Shown: positions 53,793-62,800 of the stretch, one piece after another
How the letters are laid out: each line of letters starts with the position of its first letter
Numbering within the stretch: the stretch's first letter is position 1
Assembly (NCBI GenBank): GCA_026418935.1
Contig: JAOAAJ010000073.1
Coordinates: 1-64,000 of the forward strand
Direction: 5' to 3'
DNA from: Caloramator sp.
GTDB taxonomy: Bacteria; Bacillota; Clostridia; Clostridiales; Caloramatoraceae
DNA length: 64,000 nt
The notes under the pieces: model-generated
Database searches by the model: none
What the model was told of the DNA's origin: nothing
What the model saw: only the letters and a program-made list of their open reading frames with translations
Position numbers and translations under genes: made by a program

Positions 53793-55964
53793 ATGCTTGA
53801 TGTAATTATTGATAAAATAAAAAAACAAAAGTTAGATGTTGATATAGATTTAATAAAGCGTGCTTATGAACTTGCTGAAAAGGCACATAAGGATCAATTT
53901 AGAGAGTCAGGTGAGCCTTATTTAATGCATCCAGTGGAAGTTGCATTAATTACTATAGAACTTGGGCTTGATACTGATACTATTTGTGCTGCTCTTTTAC
54001 ATGATGTGGTTGAGGATACAGAATATACATATGAAGATATCAAAAATATGTTTAATCCACAGATTGCCTTTTTAGTTGAAGGTGTTACTAAACTTGGTAA
54101 AATTGAATATAAATCAAAGGAAGAACAACAGGCAGAAAACATTAGAAAGATGCTTGTTGCTATGGCAAGTGATGTTAGAGTAATTTTAATTAAACTTGCA
54201 GATAGGCTCCATAATATGAGAACGTTAAAATACCTACCACCACATAAACAAAAGGAGAAGGCCCAAGAGACCTTAGACATATTTGCACCTTTAGCCCATA
54301 GATTAGGTATTTCTAAGATTAAATGGGAACTTGAAGATTTATGTTTGAGGTATTTAAAACCAGATGAATATTATGATTTGGTTAATAAAGTACAGAAAAA
54401 AAGAGTTGAACGTGAAAAAGAATTAAATGAAATTATAGAAATATTAAAAAGCAAGTTATCACAATCAGGAATTATAGCAGATATAGAGGGACGCCCAAAA
54501 CATTTTTATAGTATCTATAGAAAGATGGTATTTAAAAATAAAACATTTGACCAAATATTTGACCTATTGGCAATAAGAGTTATTGTTGATACAGTTAGGG
54601 ATTGTTATGCTGCTCTTGGCATTGTCCATACATTATGGAAACCTATACCAGGTAGATTTAAAGACTACATTGCAATGCCAAAGCCTAATATGTATCAATC
54701 CCTTCATACAACTGTTATAGGACCAGGCGGTCAACCCTTTGAAATACAAATAAGGACTTGGGAAATGCATAGAACTGCAGAATATGGTATTGCAGCCCAT
54801 TGGAAATATAAAGAGGGAATTACCAGTGATGATTTAGGAGATAGATTAAAATGGTTAAGAGAAATTATTGAATTCCAAAAGCAGACAAGTGATGCCAAGG
54901 AGTTTATGGAAACTGTAAAAATAGATTTGTTTTCTGATGAGGTGTTTGTATTTACACCAAAAGGAACAGTTATTGATTTACCAATAGATTCTACGCCCAT
55001 CGATTTTGCCTACAGAATTCATACTGATATAGGTAATAAATGTGTTGGTGCAAAAGTAAATGGCAAAATGGTACCCCTTGATTATAAATTAAAGACAGGG
55101 GACATTGTAGAAATAATTACATCAAGTACATCTAAGGGACCAAGTAGAGATTGGCTAAATATAGCAAAAAGTTCACAGGCTAAAAGTAAAATAAAACAGT
55201 ATTTTAAGAGAATTTATAAAGAAGAAAATATAGAAAAAGGTAAAGAGCTAATAGAAAAGGAACTTAGAAGACAAAAGATTCCATATTCCGATGCAATGAA
55301 GTCTGATGTAATAGATGTTGTTTTAAAAAGATTTAACTATGCACAAATAGATGATATCTACGCTACAATAGGAAGCGGTGCACTATCAGCTTCATTAGTT
55401 GTTGGAAAAATAAAAGAAGAATTATTTAAAGATAAGGAAAAAGAAGAAGTAAAAAACATTGCTGAAGTTGAACAGAAAAAATATACGCAAAGAGAAAGAA
55501 AACGCGAAGGTGTTAAGCAGGGAATTGAGGTAAAGGGTGAAAAGGATTTATTAGTTAGATTTGCAAAATGCTGTAATCCTGTTCCTGGCGATGAAATAAT
55601 AGGATTTATAACTAAGGGTAGAGGCGTTTCCATTCATAGAAAGGATTGTACAAACTTCAAACATCTATCAGAAGTTGAACCCGAAAGAGTTATTGAAGCA
55701 AGGTGGACTGGAGAACATACATCTTCCTTTGTAGCAGATATACAAATAGAAGCAACGGATAGAACAGGCCTTCTTGCAGATATAACAAACACAATAGTTA
55801 ATGCAAAGGTTTCAGTGAAAGCAATTAATGCAAGAACAAATAGAAAAAATACAGCGACAATACACCTATCTTTGGAAGTATTAAATACAGAACAGTTAGA
55901 AAAGATTATGAGGGATTTTAGAAAATTGACTGGTGTTATAGATGTATATAGAAACAGAAATTAG
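53793..55964 (+). CDS. relA: Bifunctional (p)ppGpp synthetase/hydrolase (Rel)
   Basis: A 723-residue long RelA/SpoT homologue controlling the stringent response. Domains in order: HD hydrolase ([33 protein letters not shown]), synthetase ([54 protein letters not shown]), TGS ([13 protein letters not shown]), and ACT at the end ([25 protein letters not shown]). Both HD metal ligands and the synthetase site are intact, so it should be bifunctional. The start at 53793 follows TGAGGG; the in-frame GTG at 53781 is inside the ribosome site. Confidence 0.97.
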   Translation: MLDVIIDKIKKQKLDVDIDLIKRAYELAEKAHKDQFRESGEPYLMHPVEVALITIELGLDTDTICAALLHDVVEDTEYTYEDIKNMFNPQIAFLVEGVTKLGKIEYKSKEEQQAENIRKMLVAMASDVRVILIKLADRLHNMRTLKYLPPHKQKEKAQETLDIFAPLAHRLGISKIKWELEDLCLRYLKPDEYYDLVNKVQKKRVEREKELNEIIEILKSKLSQSGIIADIEGRPKHFYSIYRKMVFKNKTFDQIFDLLAIRVIVDTVRDCYAALGIVHTLWKPIPGRFKDYIAMPKPNMYQSLHTTVIGPGGQPFEIQIRTWEMHRTAEYGIAAHWKYKEGITSDDLGDRLKWLREIIEFQKQTSDAKEFMETVKIDLFSDEVFVFTPKGTVIDLPIDSTPIDFAYRIHTDIGNKCVGAKVNGKMVPLDYKLKTGDIVEIITSSTSKGPSRDWLNIAKSSQAKSKIKQYFKRIYKEENIEKGKELIEKELRRQKIPYSDAMKSDVIDVVLKRFNYAQIDDIYATIGSGALSASLVVGKIKEELFKDKEKEEVKNIAEVEQKKYTQRERKREGVKQGIEVKGEKDLLVRFAKCCNPVPGDEIIGFITKGRGVSIHRKDCTNFKHLSEVEPERVIEARWTGEHTSSFVADIQIEATDRTGLLADITNTIVNAKVSVKAINARTNRKNTATIHLSLEVLNTEQLEKIMRDFRKLTGVIDVYRNRN

Positions 55965-55974
55965 GGGTGATTTT

Positions 55975-56424
55975 ATGAGAGCTGTTGTCCAAAGAGTAAA
56001 TAATGCAAGTGTTGAGGTAGAGGGAAATATAGTAGGAAGTATTGAAAAGGGTATATTGGTATTATTAGGAGTAGAAGAAATGGATACAGAAGAGGACATA
56101 AAATATTTAGCAGAGAAGGTATGTAACTTAAGAATATTTGATGACGAAGAAGGAAAAATGAATTTATCACTAATTGATGTTGCTGGAGAGCTTTTGGTTG
56201 TTTCACAATTTACACTTTATGGTGATTGCAGAAAGGGTAGAAGGCCCAATTATATGATGGCTGCAAAGCCAGATTATGCTGAAAAGATGTATTTAAGTTT
56301 TGTAGAAGAATGTAAAAAATATATAAAAAAAGTTGAAAAAGGGCAATTTCAAGCATATATGAAGGTAAAGCTTGAAAATGATGGACCAGTTACATTACTT
56401 TTAGACAGCAAGAAAAACTTTTAG
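55975..56424 (+). CDS. dtd: D-aminoacyl-tRNA deacylase
   Basis: A 149-residue DTD that removes D-amino acids (and glycine from tRNA-Ala) mischarged onto tRNA. It starts [17 protein letters not shown] and carries the cross-subunit [18 protein letters not shown] and the Gly-cisPro motif [11 protein letters not shown]. The start at 55975 follows GGGGTGA; an ATG at 55942 lies in the relA end. It starts ten bases after relA. Confidence 0.97.
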   Translation: MRAVVQRVNNASVEVEGNIVGSIEKGILVLLGVEEMDTEEDIKYLAEKVCNLRIFDDEEGKMNLSLIDVAGELLVVSQFTLYGDCRKGRRPNYMMAAKPDYAEKMYLSFVEECKKYIKKVEKGQFQAYMKVKLENDGPVTLLLDSKKNF

Positions 56425-56435
56425 GAGTGATTAGA

Positions 56436-57053
56436 ATGATAGTTAAAACATATGAAATGGGATATTTTCAGACTAATTGCTATTTAGTTATAGATGATGA
56501 AACAAATGAAGCATTTTGCGTAGACCCAGGTGGAGATACAACGGAACTTATTGAAGATATAAAATCTATGAACTTTAATTTAAAATATATAATATTGACT
56601 CACGGACATGCAGACCACATAGCAGGAGTAAAAAAATTGAAGGATGAAACAGGCGCTTTAGTAGTTGCCAACAAAAAGGATTCTTATTTAATAAATGGTG
56701 GGACTATAGAGTTAATACCTATATATTCAAATATGAAGCTTTTTGATGTTGATTTATATGTTAATCAACAAGATGTTTTAAAGGTTGGAAATTTAGAACT
56801 TAAAATATTAGAGACACCAGGACATACGCCAGGAGGTATCTCAATATTAGTAGGTGATTCGGTATTTACAGGAGATGCTCTATTTAGAGGTTCAATAGGA
56901 AGAACTGATTTCCCAAATGGGGATAGAGAAGAGCTAATAAATTCAATTAAACAAAATCTTTTGGTTTTAGATGATAAGATAAAGGTATATCCAGGACATG
57001 GAATATATACAACTATTGGACTTGAAAAAAGATTTAATTCTTTTTTAAAATAA
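56436..57053 (+). CDS. Metallo-beta-lactamase-fold hydrolase, glyoxalase II-like
   Basis: A 205-residue MBL-fold enzyme with the zinc motif ILTHGHADHIAGVKKL and later ligands in LETPGHTPGG, FTGDALFRGSIGRTDFPNG and VYPGHG. The family includes hydroxyacylglutathione hydrolases and thiol-dependent hydrolases; the short length lacks the glutathione-binding C-terminal domain, so the true substrate is open. The start at 56436 follows AGGAGTGA. It lies between dtd and the hemZ pair. Confidence 0.92.
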   Translation: MIVKTYEMGYFQTNCYLVIDDETNEAFCVDPGGDTTELIEDIKSMNFNLKYIILTHGHADHIAGVKKLKDETGALVVANKKDSYLINGGTIELIPIYSNMKLFDVDLYVNQQDVLKVGNLELKILETPGHTPGGISILVGDSVFTGDALFRGSIGRTDFPNGDREELINSIKQNLLVLDDKIKVYPGHGIYTTIGLEKRFNSFLK

Positions 57054-57115
57054 TTTGAATATATGGACATCAAAGTGGGAACAATGTATTTGAATTTATA
57101 AAAGGAGAGGTTAAT

Positions 57116-57298
57116 ATGAAAAAAAAGAGAACAAATGGTTATTCAGAATCTTATGTTAACCCACTTGATGAATTAGACTATGAAAGATATTCAGAAATGA
57201 TGGAAAATGGCTATACTGATAAAGATATAGCAAAAGAGCTCAAGGTTAGTGAGAATTTTGTAAAAAGATTAAGGCAGGAGACAAAAAAGTATTTGTAG
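57116..57298 (+). CDS. Small HTH protein ahead of hemZ
   Basis: A 60-residue basic protein with a helix-turn-helix-like segment in its C-terminal half (EMMENGYTDKDIAKELKVSENFVKRLRQE). It follows AAGGAGAGG and ends in the ribosome site region of hemZ, so translation of the two may be coupled. It could be a small DNA-binding regulator. No target can be named. Confidence 0.75.
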   Translation: MKKKRTNGYSESYVNPLDELDYERYSEMMENGYTDKDIAKELKVSENFVKRLRQETKKYL

Positions 57299-57307
57299 GT
57301 GTATAGG

Positions 57308-58723
57308 ATGGCAAGAGTAGGACTTATAGGACATGATTTTAGATATGAAGTATTTCAGATACTAAATCTTTTTTACGAAAAGGAAGAAATACAATTTTCT
57401 AAGGATAATTATGATATAGAAAGTATTTTAAATGAAGAGCAGGTCTTGTTTAAAATAGGTGAAATAACAGAAAAAGAATATGTTGATAAAAATGACATTA
57501 AGTCAATAAAAAATTCTTTAAAAAGAACTGCTCTTAAGGCACTTAGTAAATATTTTAATAAAAATATTCCCTGGGGAATATTGGTTGGAATAAGACCAAC
57601 TAAAATAGTACATGAACTCAAAAAAAGAGGAGACAGTTTAGCAGAAATAAAAAAACATTTAATAGATTATTACCTTTTAAATGAGGACAAGGCTAATTTA
57701 ACAATAGAAGTTGCAGAGAATGAATCTAAATTCTTGAGCGTAGTACAAAATAAAGTAAGCCTTTATGTTGGTATTCCCTTTTGCCCAACAAGATGTGTCT
57801 ACTGCTCCTTTGCATCAAATTCAATATATAGTAACGAAAAATTAGTAGAGACCTATGTTGATACACTTCTAAAGGAGTTTGATTCTATTTTAAGATATCT
57901 AAAGAGTCATAATATATCAATAGATACTTTATACTTCGGTGGAGGTACACCCTCATCTTTAAGTGCTGAACAAATAGATAGGTTACTTAACAGAGTTTCA
58001 AGTTATGTAAACCTTAATTCATTAAGAGAATTTACCTTTGAAGCAGGAAGACCAGATTCAATTGATGAAAATAAATTAAAGCTACTTAAGGACTATGGTG
58101 TAACAAGAATTAGTATAAATCCACAGACAATGAATGAGGAGACATTAGTTAAAATAGGACGAAGACACTCAACCAAAGATATAATTGACAAATTTAATTT
58201 GGCTCGAGAGATTGGTTTTGACAATATTAATATGGATATAATAGTTGGGCTTCCTGATGAGAATTTAGGTTCAATAAATAAAACTATGGAAGCGCTTAAA
58301 AAGCTTTCTCCAGAAAGTATTACAATACATACAATGGCAATAAAAAGAGCTTCAATACTAAATGAGATAGAGTATAAAAATAAAACAGATAATATAGTTT
58401 CAATGTACAACTATGCTGCTAATTGTTGTAGAGATATGGGTATGATTCCATATTATATGTATAGACAAAAAAATATGGTAAGTCCATTAGAGAATGTTGG
58501 ATATAGTAAAAGAGGTAAAGAGTGTATTTATAATATACAAATGATTGCAGAGAATATTTCAATAGTATCTTTAGGTGCAGATGCAATTACAAAAATTGTT
58601 TATAATGAAGAAAATAGAATAGAAAGAGTTGCTAATGTAAAGGATGTCAGGGAGTATATAAATAGAATTGATGAGATGGTACAGAAAAAGATAGAGGCTT
58701 TAGATGATGTGTTTGCAAAATAG
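57308..58723 (+). CDS. hemZ: Coproporphyrinogen dehydrogenase-like radical SAM protein HemZ
   Basis: A 471-residue HemN/HemZ-type radical SAM protein: SAM cluster motif IPFCPTRCVYCSFAS near residue 155, then LYFGGGTPSSLSAEQIDRLL and FTFEAGRPDSIDENKLKLLKDYGVTRISINPQTMNEE. HemZ is described as an oxygen-independent coproporphyrinogen III oxidase in Bacillus, but many anaerobes have it without a heme pathway, so the reaction is uncertain. The start at 57308 is six bases after AGGTG; the GTG at 57299 overlaps that site. Confidence 0.92.
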   Translation: MARVGLIGHDFRYEVFQILNLFYEKEEIQFSKDNYDIESILNEEQVLFKIGEITEKEYVDKNDIKSIKNSLKRTALKALSKYFNKNIPWGILVGIRPTKIVHELKKRGDSLAEIKKHLIDYYLLNEDKANLTIEVAENESKFLSVVQNKVSLYVGIPFCPTRCVYCSFASNSIYSNEKLVETYVDTLLKEFDSILRYLKSHNISIDTLYFGGGTPSSLSAEQIDRLLNRVSSYVNLNSLREFTFEAGRPDSIDENKLKLLKDYGVTRISINPQTMNEETLVKIGRRHSTKDIIDKFNLAREIGFDNINMDIIVGLPDENLGSINKTMEALKKLSPESITIHTMAIKRASILNEIEYKNKTDNIVSMYNYAANCCRDMGMIPYYMYRQKNMVSPLENVGYSKRGKECIYNIQMIAENISIVSLGADAITKIVYNEENRIERVANVKDVREYINRIDEMVQKKIEALDDVFAK

Positions 58724-58756
58724 AGGTAAGGAACTCAATAGAGTTCCTTACCTCTA
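58721..58756. terminator. Perfect hairpin across hemZ and lgt ends
   Basis: A perfect 16-bp stem (58721-58736 with 58741-58756) with an AATA loop, containing both stop codons of the convergent genes. The plus side continues TTTG and the minus side TTTTG, so it can serve both directions. Confidence 0.82.
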
Positions 58757-59499
58757 TTTGATATAAGGTATATAATTGAAATCAAAATTCCAATTACGCT
58801 GATTATCTGTGCAGTTCTAAAGGGCCCTATCATAAGACTATCAGTTCTTAAGGCTTCTATAAAAAATCTACCAATAGAATATAAAAGAATGTATATGAAA
58901 AATATTTTTCCACGTTTAGTTATAATATATCTTATTATAAACATTAAAAATATGAACGTAATAAGATTCCAGATAGATTCATAAAGAAAAGTTGGATGAT
59001 AGTATTTTCCATCTATAAACATTCCTCTTTGTATAAATTCAGGAAATTTGCTTATAAACTCTTTAGATACTTCACCTCCGTGGGCTTCTTGATTAAAAAA
59101 GTTTCCCCATCTACCTATTGACTGTGCAAGAACTATTGAAGGTGCAGCTAAATCAAGATAGGTTAATAGGTTTATTCTTCTCCTTTTAGAGTATATGTAG
59201 GCAGCAAGTATACCAAATATTATTCCACCGTGGATAGCAAGTCCACCTTGTCTTATGTTTAAAACATCTATTGGATTATGTAGATAAAGTTTATAATTAA
59301 ATATTACATAGTATAAACGTGCACCAATTATTCCAAAGGGCAGTGAAATTAAAGCACAGTCGATAAATTTGTCATAATCAACATTTAAAAATTTAGAATT
59401 AATTTTAGCAATAATGAGTGCAACAAGCATACCAGTTGCTATTAAAATTCCGTACCACCTTATTGCTATTCCAAACAGATTGAAGGCTATAGGATTCAA
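58735..59499 (-). CDS. lgt: Prolipoprotein diacylglyceryl transferase
   Basis: A 254-residue membrane enzyme that adds diacylglycerol from phosphatidylglycerol to the lipobox cysteine of prolipoproteins. It has about seven hydrophobic segments, the [11 protein letters not shown] segment, and the Lgt signature [22 protein letters not shown] at 59499 is preferred because GGAG lies eight bases upstream, like the spoVAEa start; the ATG at 59505 is almost inside that site. Confidence 0.95.
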   Translation of the reverse strand: MNPIAFNLFGIAIRWYGILIATGMLVALIIAKINSKFLNVDYDKFIDCALISLPFGIIGARLYYVIFNYKLYLHNPIDVLNIRQGGLAIHGGIIFGILAAYIYSKRRRINLLTYLDLAAPSIVLAQSIGRWGNFFNQEAHGGEVSKEFISKFPEFIQRGMFIDGKYYHPTFLYESIWNLITFIFLMFIIRYIITKRGKIFFIYILLYSIGRFFIEALRTDSLMIGPFRTAQIISVIGILISIIYLISNRGKELY

Positions 59500-59652
59500 T
59501 TGCATCACTCCTTTTTGATGATAATTTTATTTTAACATATAATTTTAAAAAAAGAATAATAATTTTATAAGGATTAATTGACTATAAATTCTTAGTTAGT
59601 TTACATATTTAACCAGATAATCTATAATAAGAAGTAGAATGGAGGTGATAGT

Positions 59653-59784
59653 ATGAGAACTTTTTTATTTTATTTATGGTTAGCACTAATAATATTAGGT
59701 GTTTATGTTGCTATTCTTTCAATTAAGTTTTTGATAAGAGCAATAGAGGCATTAGATATTTACATAAGAAAAAACAAAGAATAA
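59653..59784 (+). CDS. 43-residue single-pass membrane peptide
   Basis: ATG at 59653 follows GGAGGTGAT by four bases. The frame encodes 43 residues: a hydrophobic segment (FLFYLWLALIILGVYVAILS, residues 4-23), then a basic amphipathic C-terminus (FLIRAIEALDIYIRKNKE). It is probably one transmembrane helix. It is transcribed toward rmuC and lies 108 bases ahead of it. Family unknown; ribosome site and composition support it being real. Confidence 0.7.
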   Translation: MRTFLFYLWLALIILGVYVAILSIKFLIRAIEALDIYIRKNKE

Positions 59785-59892
59785 TAGAAAATATCAAAGG
59801 ATTACCAATACAATTTTTTACGGTGCTAATAAAAATATATTTATATTATTTAACTGATTTTTTATAAAATAGTTAATTAAAGGGATGGTATT

Positions 59893-61197
59893 ATGGATAT
59901 AGTTATAGTAATCTTATTAATTGTAATAATTGTATTGCAGATATTAGTCATCTTAAAACAAAAGAACACCTTAGATATAGAAAAGCCTTTAAGAAATTTA
60001 TCACAAACTTTAGAGGATAGAATAAATAATACTATTAAGGATGAAATGGGAAGAAATAGGGAAGAATTAAATAAAAATTCAAGCCAAAATAGAATGGAGA
60101 TATCACAAAGCATCAAAGGCTTGACAGATAGTTTGAATACGCAAATAACAAACATAGGAAATATGCAAAATAAGCAGCTTGAAGTTGTAAGTAATCAACT
60201 GATCGAATTTTTAAAGAAAAATCAAGATGGGCTTGATAAAATAAGGCAAAGTGTAGAGGAAAAGCTAACACAAATTCAAAATGATAATAATAAAAAACTT
60301 GAGGAAATGAGGCAAACTGTAGATGAAAAGCTTCATTCAACTTTGGAAAATAGGTTATCTCAATCCTTTCAAAATATAAGTGAAAGGCTTGAGGCACTTT
60401 ATAAACAACTTGGTGAAATACAAAGTTTAACAACGGGTGTAAATGATCTAAAGAGAGCTCTTACTAATGTAAAAGTTAGAGGTATATGGGGAGAAGTTCA
60501 ACTTGCGAATATAATATCTGATATACTTACAAAGGAACAGTATGAAGAAAATGTTGCTATTAAAAAGGGTAGCTTAGATAGAGTAGAATTTGCTGTTAAA
60601 CTTCCAGGTAAGGAGGATTTAAATAGATGTGTCTATCTTCCAATAGATGCCAAGTTTCCTCAGGAGGACTATCAAAGGCTTCTTGATGCACAGGAGGAGG
60701 GTAATAAGGAAGGTGTAGACTTGGCAAGAAAACAATTACAAAATAGAATTAGACAGGAGGCAAAAAGTATTTTTGAAAAATATATAGACCCACCAAATAC
60801 TACAGACTTTGCAATAATGTTTTTACCTACAGAGAGCTTATTTGCAGAGGTTATTAGAGATGTAGGATTGATTGAAACATTGCAGAGGGACTATAAGGTT
60901 ATAGTAACAGGTCCAACAACAATATCTGCACTTTTAAATAGTCTTCAAATGGGATTTAGAACGCTTGCAATAGAAAAAAGGTCAAGTGAGGTTTGGGCAC
61001 TTCTTGGTGCTGTTAAAACAGAGTTTACTAAGTTTGGAGAAATATTAGAAAAGACACAGAAAAAATTACAGGAGGCAAGTAATACAATAGAAACAGCAGC
61101 AAAGAAAACAAAGACTATTGAAAAGAAACTAAAATCGGTTCAGGAACTTCCTGTTGAAGAGAGTGAAAGAATTTTAATAGAGGAAGAGGATAAATAG
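59893..61197 (+). CDS. rmuC: RmuC family DNA recombination protein
   Basis: A 434-residue RmuC protein: one N-terminal membrane segment (IVIVILLIVIIVLQILVIL), a long coiled-coil (about 30-175), the conserved nuclease-like core (LKRALTNVKVRGIWGEVQLANIISDIL, LPIDAKFPQEDYQRLLDA, FAIMFLPTESLFAEVI, TGPTTISALLNSLQMGF), and a charged tail with a second short coil. E. coli RmuC limits inversion between short repeats. Function here is inferred from family. Confidence 0.93.
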   Translation: MDIVIVILLIVIIVLQILVILKQKNTLDIEKPLRNLSQTLEDRINNTIKDEMGRNREELNKNSSQNRMEISQSIKGLTDSLNTQITNIGNMQNKQLEVVSNQLIEFLKKNQDGLDKIRQSVEEKLTQIQNDNNKKLEEMRQTVDEKLHSTLENRLSQSFQNISERLEALYKQLGEIQSLTTGVNDLKRALTNVKVRGIWGEVQLANIISDILTKEQYEENVAIKKGSLDRVEFAVKLPGKEDLNRCVYLPIDAKFPQEDYQRLLDAQEEGNKEGVDLARKQLQNRIRQEAKSIFEKYIDPPNTTDFAIMFLPTESLFAEVIRDVGLIETLQRDYKVIVTGPTTISALLNSLQMGFRTLAIEKRSSEVWALLGAVKTEFTKFGEILEKTQKKLQEASNTIETAAKKTKTIEKKLKSVQELPVEESERILIEEEDK

Positions 61198-61234
61198 AAA
61201 GTTATTAAATTATAATAAAATAAAAGTATATTAC

Positions 61235-61263
61235 TTGACAGCTTATATTTGTATTTGTATAAT
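61235..61263 (+). promoter_or_regulatory. hisS-aspS promoter
   Basis: Consensus SigA promoter TTGACA (61235-61240), 17 bp, TATAAT (61258-61263), upstream of the T-box leader. Confidence 0.9.
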
Positions 61264-61284
61264 AAAGCTAAAATTTATATTTAA

Positions 61285-61509
61285 ATACTATGAAGGGGAA
61301 GAGTAGTTTCCAAACACTTTACAGGGAGAAACTGCCTTTGATTGAGAGCAGTTTTAAAGTTAAGGGAGATGAAGGACACCCTGGAGTTTGTACCTGAATT
61401 AAGTAGGGATACACGCATTCTGCGTTAAAGAATTAAGTGGGCTATGCCAATTAGGGTGGCACCGCGGGAATAATACCCGTCCCTTGCTTTAGGGACGGTT
61501 TCTTTTTTG
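61285..61509 (+). promoter_or_regulatory. T-box leader of hisS-aspS
   Basis: This fills the 336-base gap before hisS. Stem I features: GAAGAGTAG start, AGGGAGAAACTGCC and GATTGAGAGCAGTTT arms, and specifier region GAAGGACACCCTGGAGT, where GAC (61375-61377) is the Asp specifier codon by the usual NNN-AC spacing. The T-box AGGGTGGCACCGCGGG (61453-61468) forms the antiterminator that contacts uncharged tRNA CCA. The competing terminator is CCGTCCCT/AGGGACGG (61477-61498) with a T-run to 61509. Uncharged tRNA-Asp should raise expression. Confidence 0.95.
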
Positions 61510-61533
61510 ATAGAAAGTTAAAGGAGGGATAAT

Positions 61534-62784
61534 ATGTTAATTACAAAGGCACCAAAGGGTACAAGAGACGTTTTACCAAAAGATGTTTATAAATGGCAGT
61601 ATATAGAGCAAAAGGTTAGAGAAGTTTGTTCTTATTTTGGATTTTCAGAAATAAGAACACCAACCTTTGAACATACAGAACTTGTTCAAAGAGGCGTTGG
61701 AGAAACAACAGACATATTTCAAAAGGAAATGTACACATTTTTGGATAAGGCAGGAAGAAGTATAACTCTAAAGCCAGAGGGAACAGCTCCTGCAGCAAGA
61801 GCCTTTTTAGAAAATGGTCTTTATTCAGAGGTTCAACCAACTAAACTTTTCTATATAACACCAGTATTTAGATATGAACAGGTACAAAAGGGAAGATTAA
61901 GAGAGCATCATCAGTTTGGTGTTGAACTATTTGGTTCAAGTGATGCTTCTGCAGATGCAGAAGTTATATCTCTTGCCTTTACATTTTTCAATAAGTTAGG
62001 ATTACAGGACTTAACTGTTAACATAAACAATATAGGATGCCCAAATTGTAGACCAAATTACAATAACGCTCTTAAGGAATATTTGAAGGAAAATTTTGAT
62101 AGTTTATGCCCAACCTGTAAAGAAAGATATGAAAGAAATCCTCTAAGAGTGCTTGATTGTAAGAATGATACTTGTAAAAAGATTGCTGAGGGAGCGCCAG
62201 TTGTAATCGATTATATTTGTGATGAATGTAAAACTCACTTTGAGGATTTAAAGTCAGAATTGGATGCATTAAATATTAATTATGTTGTTGACCCATACAT
62301 AGTTAGAGGATTAGATTACTATACAAAAACAGTTTTTGAAATAATATCAGAGGATATTGGAGCAAAGAGCACTGTATGTGGCGGTGGAAGATATGATAAT
62401 TTAATCGAAGAGATAGGTGGAACAAAAACACCAGCTGTTGGATTTGGACTTGGAATTGAAAGATTAATACTTATGCTTGAGTCAAAAGGAATTGAAATAC
62501 CAAGTAATAAACCTAAATTAATTTATATTGCAAGCTTAGGAGAGAGGGCAAAGAAGGCTTCATCAAAGATAGCCTTTGATTTAAGAAGAGAAAGTATAAG
62601 TGTTGAAAAGGATTTAATGAATAGAAGTTTAAAGGCACAAATGAAATATGCAAATAAGATAGGGGCAGATTATGTAATTATTATTGGAGATAATGAATTA
62701 GATAAAGGCATAGTTAAAATTAAAAATATGGCAAATGGAGAAGAAAAGGAAACATCTATTGAAGAAATTAAACTTAATTTATAA
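61534..62784 (+). CDS. hisS: Histidyl-tRNA synthetase
   Basis: A 416-residue class II synthetase charging tRNA-His. Motifs: PKGTRDVLPKDVYKWQYIE start, motif 2 TPVFRYEQVQKGRLREHHQFGVELFG, the HisA motif VRGLDYYTKTVFEI, motif 3 GFGLGIERLILM, and the C-terminal anticodon-binding domain. A cysteine-rich insert (CPNCRPNYNNALKEYL..CPTCKERY..CKNDTCKK..CDECKTHF) could bind zinc. AGGAGGG precedes the start, 25 bases past the T-box terminator. Confidence 0.97.
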   Translation: MLITKAPKGTRDVLPKDVYKWQYIEQKVREVCSYFGFSEIRTPTFEHTELVQRGVGETTDIFQKEMYTFLDKAGRSITLKPEGTAPAARAFLENGLYSEVQPTKLFYITPVFRYEQVQKGRLREHHQFGVELFGSSDASADAEVISLAFTFFNKLGLQDLTVNINNIGCPNCRPNYNNALKEYLKENFDSLCPTCKERYERNPLRVLDCKNDTCKKIAEGAPVVIDYICDECKTHFEDLKSELDALNINYVVDPYIVRGLDYYTKTVFEIISEDIGAKSTVCGGGRYDNLIEEIGGTKTPAVGFGLGIERLILMLESKGIEIPSNKPKLIYIASLGERAKKASSKIAFDLRRESISVEKDLMNRSLKAQMKYANKIGADYVIIIGDNELDKGIVKIKNMANGEEKETSIEEIKLNL

Positions 62785-62800
62785 TTGAGGAGGGTAAAAA

